Assembly (NCBI GenBank): GCA_945865545.1
Contig: CAMBEQ010000009.1
Coordinates: forward strand, 1 to 64,000
Direction of reading: 5' to 3'
Length of the DNA stretch: 64,000 nt
Origin: Sediminibacterium ginsengisoli
Lineage (GTDB): Bacteria; Bacteroidota; Bacteroidia; Chitinophagales; Chitinophagaceae
Notes under the pieces: model-generated
Seen by the model: only the letters and a program-made list of their open reading frames with translations
Told to the model about the DNA's origin: nothing
Databases searched by the model: none
Shown: positions 63,801 to 64,000 of the stretch, piece after piece
Position numbering within the stretch: the first letter of the stretch is position 1
How the letters are laid out: every line of letters starts with the position of its first letter
Program-made: the position numbers and the translations under genes

Positions 63801-63874
63801 TGACCGCGTTAGGATTCAAACCTAAAACCCCCTCATCCGTAGTGAGGTACTCTATTCAGTTGAGCTACGCAGCC
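63801..63874 (-). tRNA. tRNA-Arg(ACG)
   Basis: A 74-nt cloverleaf can be drawn in full: acceptor GGCTGCG/CGCGGTC (two wobble pairs) plus discriminator A, D arm GCTC/GAGT, anticodon stem CCTCA/TGAGG with loop CTACGGA (anticodon ACG, read as ICG), 5-nt variable loop, and T arm TTAGG/CCTAA with loop TTTGAAT. CCA is not encoded. D-loop position 19 is A and T-loop position 56 is T, so the usual G19-C56 tertiary pair becomes A-U. The tRNA is flanked by its own terminator. Confidence 0.9.
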
Positions 63875-63953
63875 ATTTCCCTAGTTATAGGGGTTGCAAA
63901 TATACCTTAAAATCCTATTTCCCCAAGTAAAAACTATAATTATTCAGCTCATG

Positions 63954-64000
63954 CTAGTAGTGCCAACGTACAAAGGCCTCAATAGCAGCGTATTTAGTTA
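63954..64000 (-). CDS. Possible 3' end of a gene cut by the window edge
   Basis: The minus strand is open from the window end to a TAG at 63954-63956 and ends ...AAIEAFVRWHY. The residue mix looks like a real C-terminus, and its position 79 bp before the tRNA on the same strand is plausible. Only 15 codons are visible, so this is a weak call and no function can be given. Confidence 0.3.
   Translation of the reverse strand, partial: TKYAAIEAFVRWHY

Noticed and set aside
63750..64000. Prophage or integrative element attachment site at the tRNA
   Set aside because: No integrase gene and no direct repeat of the tRNA 3' end is visible in the window.

Overview
The window looks like ordinary chromosome of an AT-rich Bacteroidota bacterium. 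The best guess is a member of the Chitinophagaceae. Supporting signs are promoters of the TTTG / TAnnTTTG type, few Shine-Dalgarno sequences, a Bacteroidota gene order (miaB, sigma-54 activator, lptE, secG), a serine palmitoyltransferase for sphingolipids, a PafA-type phosphatase, DUF1080, DUF3078 and DUF4294 proteins, and the tail of a SusD-like protein. The family-level placement is inference from gene content. There is no rRNA operon, prophage, insertion sequence or CRISPR array.

Layout. 1-5.4 kb: end of a GH13 amylase, pyrF, a dicarboxylate symporter, glutaryl-CoA dehydrogenase, shikimate kinase and a DUF423 membrane protein. 5.4-19.6 kb: housekeeping genes (ftsK, a LolA-like carrier, rpsO, pnp, prmA, plsY, a DUF3052/OmdA-like protein, dnaG, a degenerate STAS-like protein, clpC, ubiX). 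19.8-29.4 kb: one eight-gene operon for glucuronate use (SDR mannonate oxidoreductase, uxuA, uxaC, kdgK, KDPG aldolase, an ExuT-like MFS transporter). It ends in an exported double-DUF1080 protein and a Tat-exported Gfo/Idh/MocA oxidoreductase. 29.4-41 kb: a glucan-phosphorylase-like protein lacking the PLP lysine, a lipoprotein, MntH fused to a Usp domain, icd with a tandemly duplicated 3' end, a tiny Cys-rich secreted protein, PafA, serine palmitoyltransferase, YihY and MltG.

41-47.8 kb: an envelope/secretion operon read leftward (miaB, sigma-54 activator, lptE, TPR-like protein, secG), then a DUF3078 protein and purK. 47.8-55 kb: a lone ABC ATPase, a YfiT-like DinB protein and a tight leftward six-gene operon (membrane protein, radical SAM, EamA, TSUP, TonB-like, folC). 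54.9-64 kb: ccmE (CxxxY type), ccmF, a DUF4294 protein, glnS, tilS, rhomboid protease, rlmH, an unknown secreted protein, a SusD-like remnant and a tRNA-Arg(ACG).

The clearest functional unit is the glucuronate operon. Its cytoplasmic Ashwell pathway takes glucuronate through fructuronate, mannonate, KDG and KDPG to pyruvate and glyceraldehyde-3-phosphate. The two exported enzymes at its end suggest that uronic acid is first freed outside the cytoplasm by a 3-keto-sugar (oxidise, then cleave) route. This is the best candidate in the window for a poorly described system. Other points of note are the Lys-to-Thr change in the phosphorylase-like protein, the 78-bp repeat unit that copies the end of icd, the A19-U56 tertiary pair in the tRNA, and promoters placed so close to ftsK and ccmE that leaderless mRNAs are likely.
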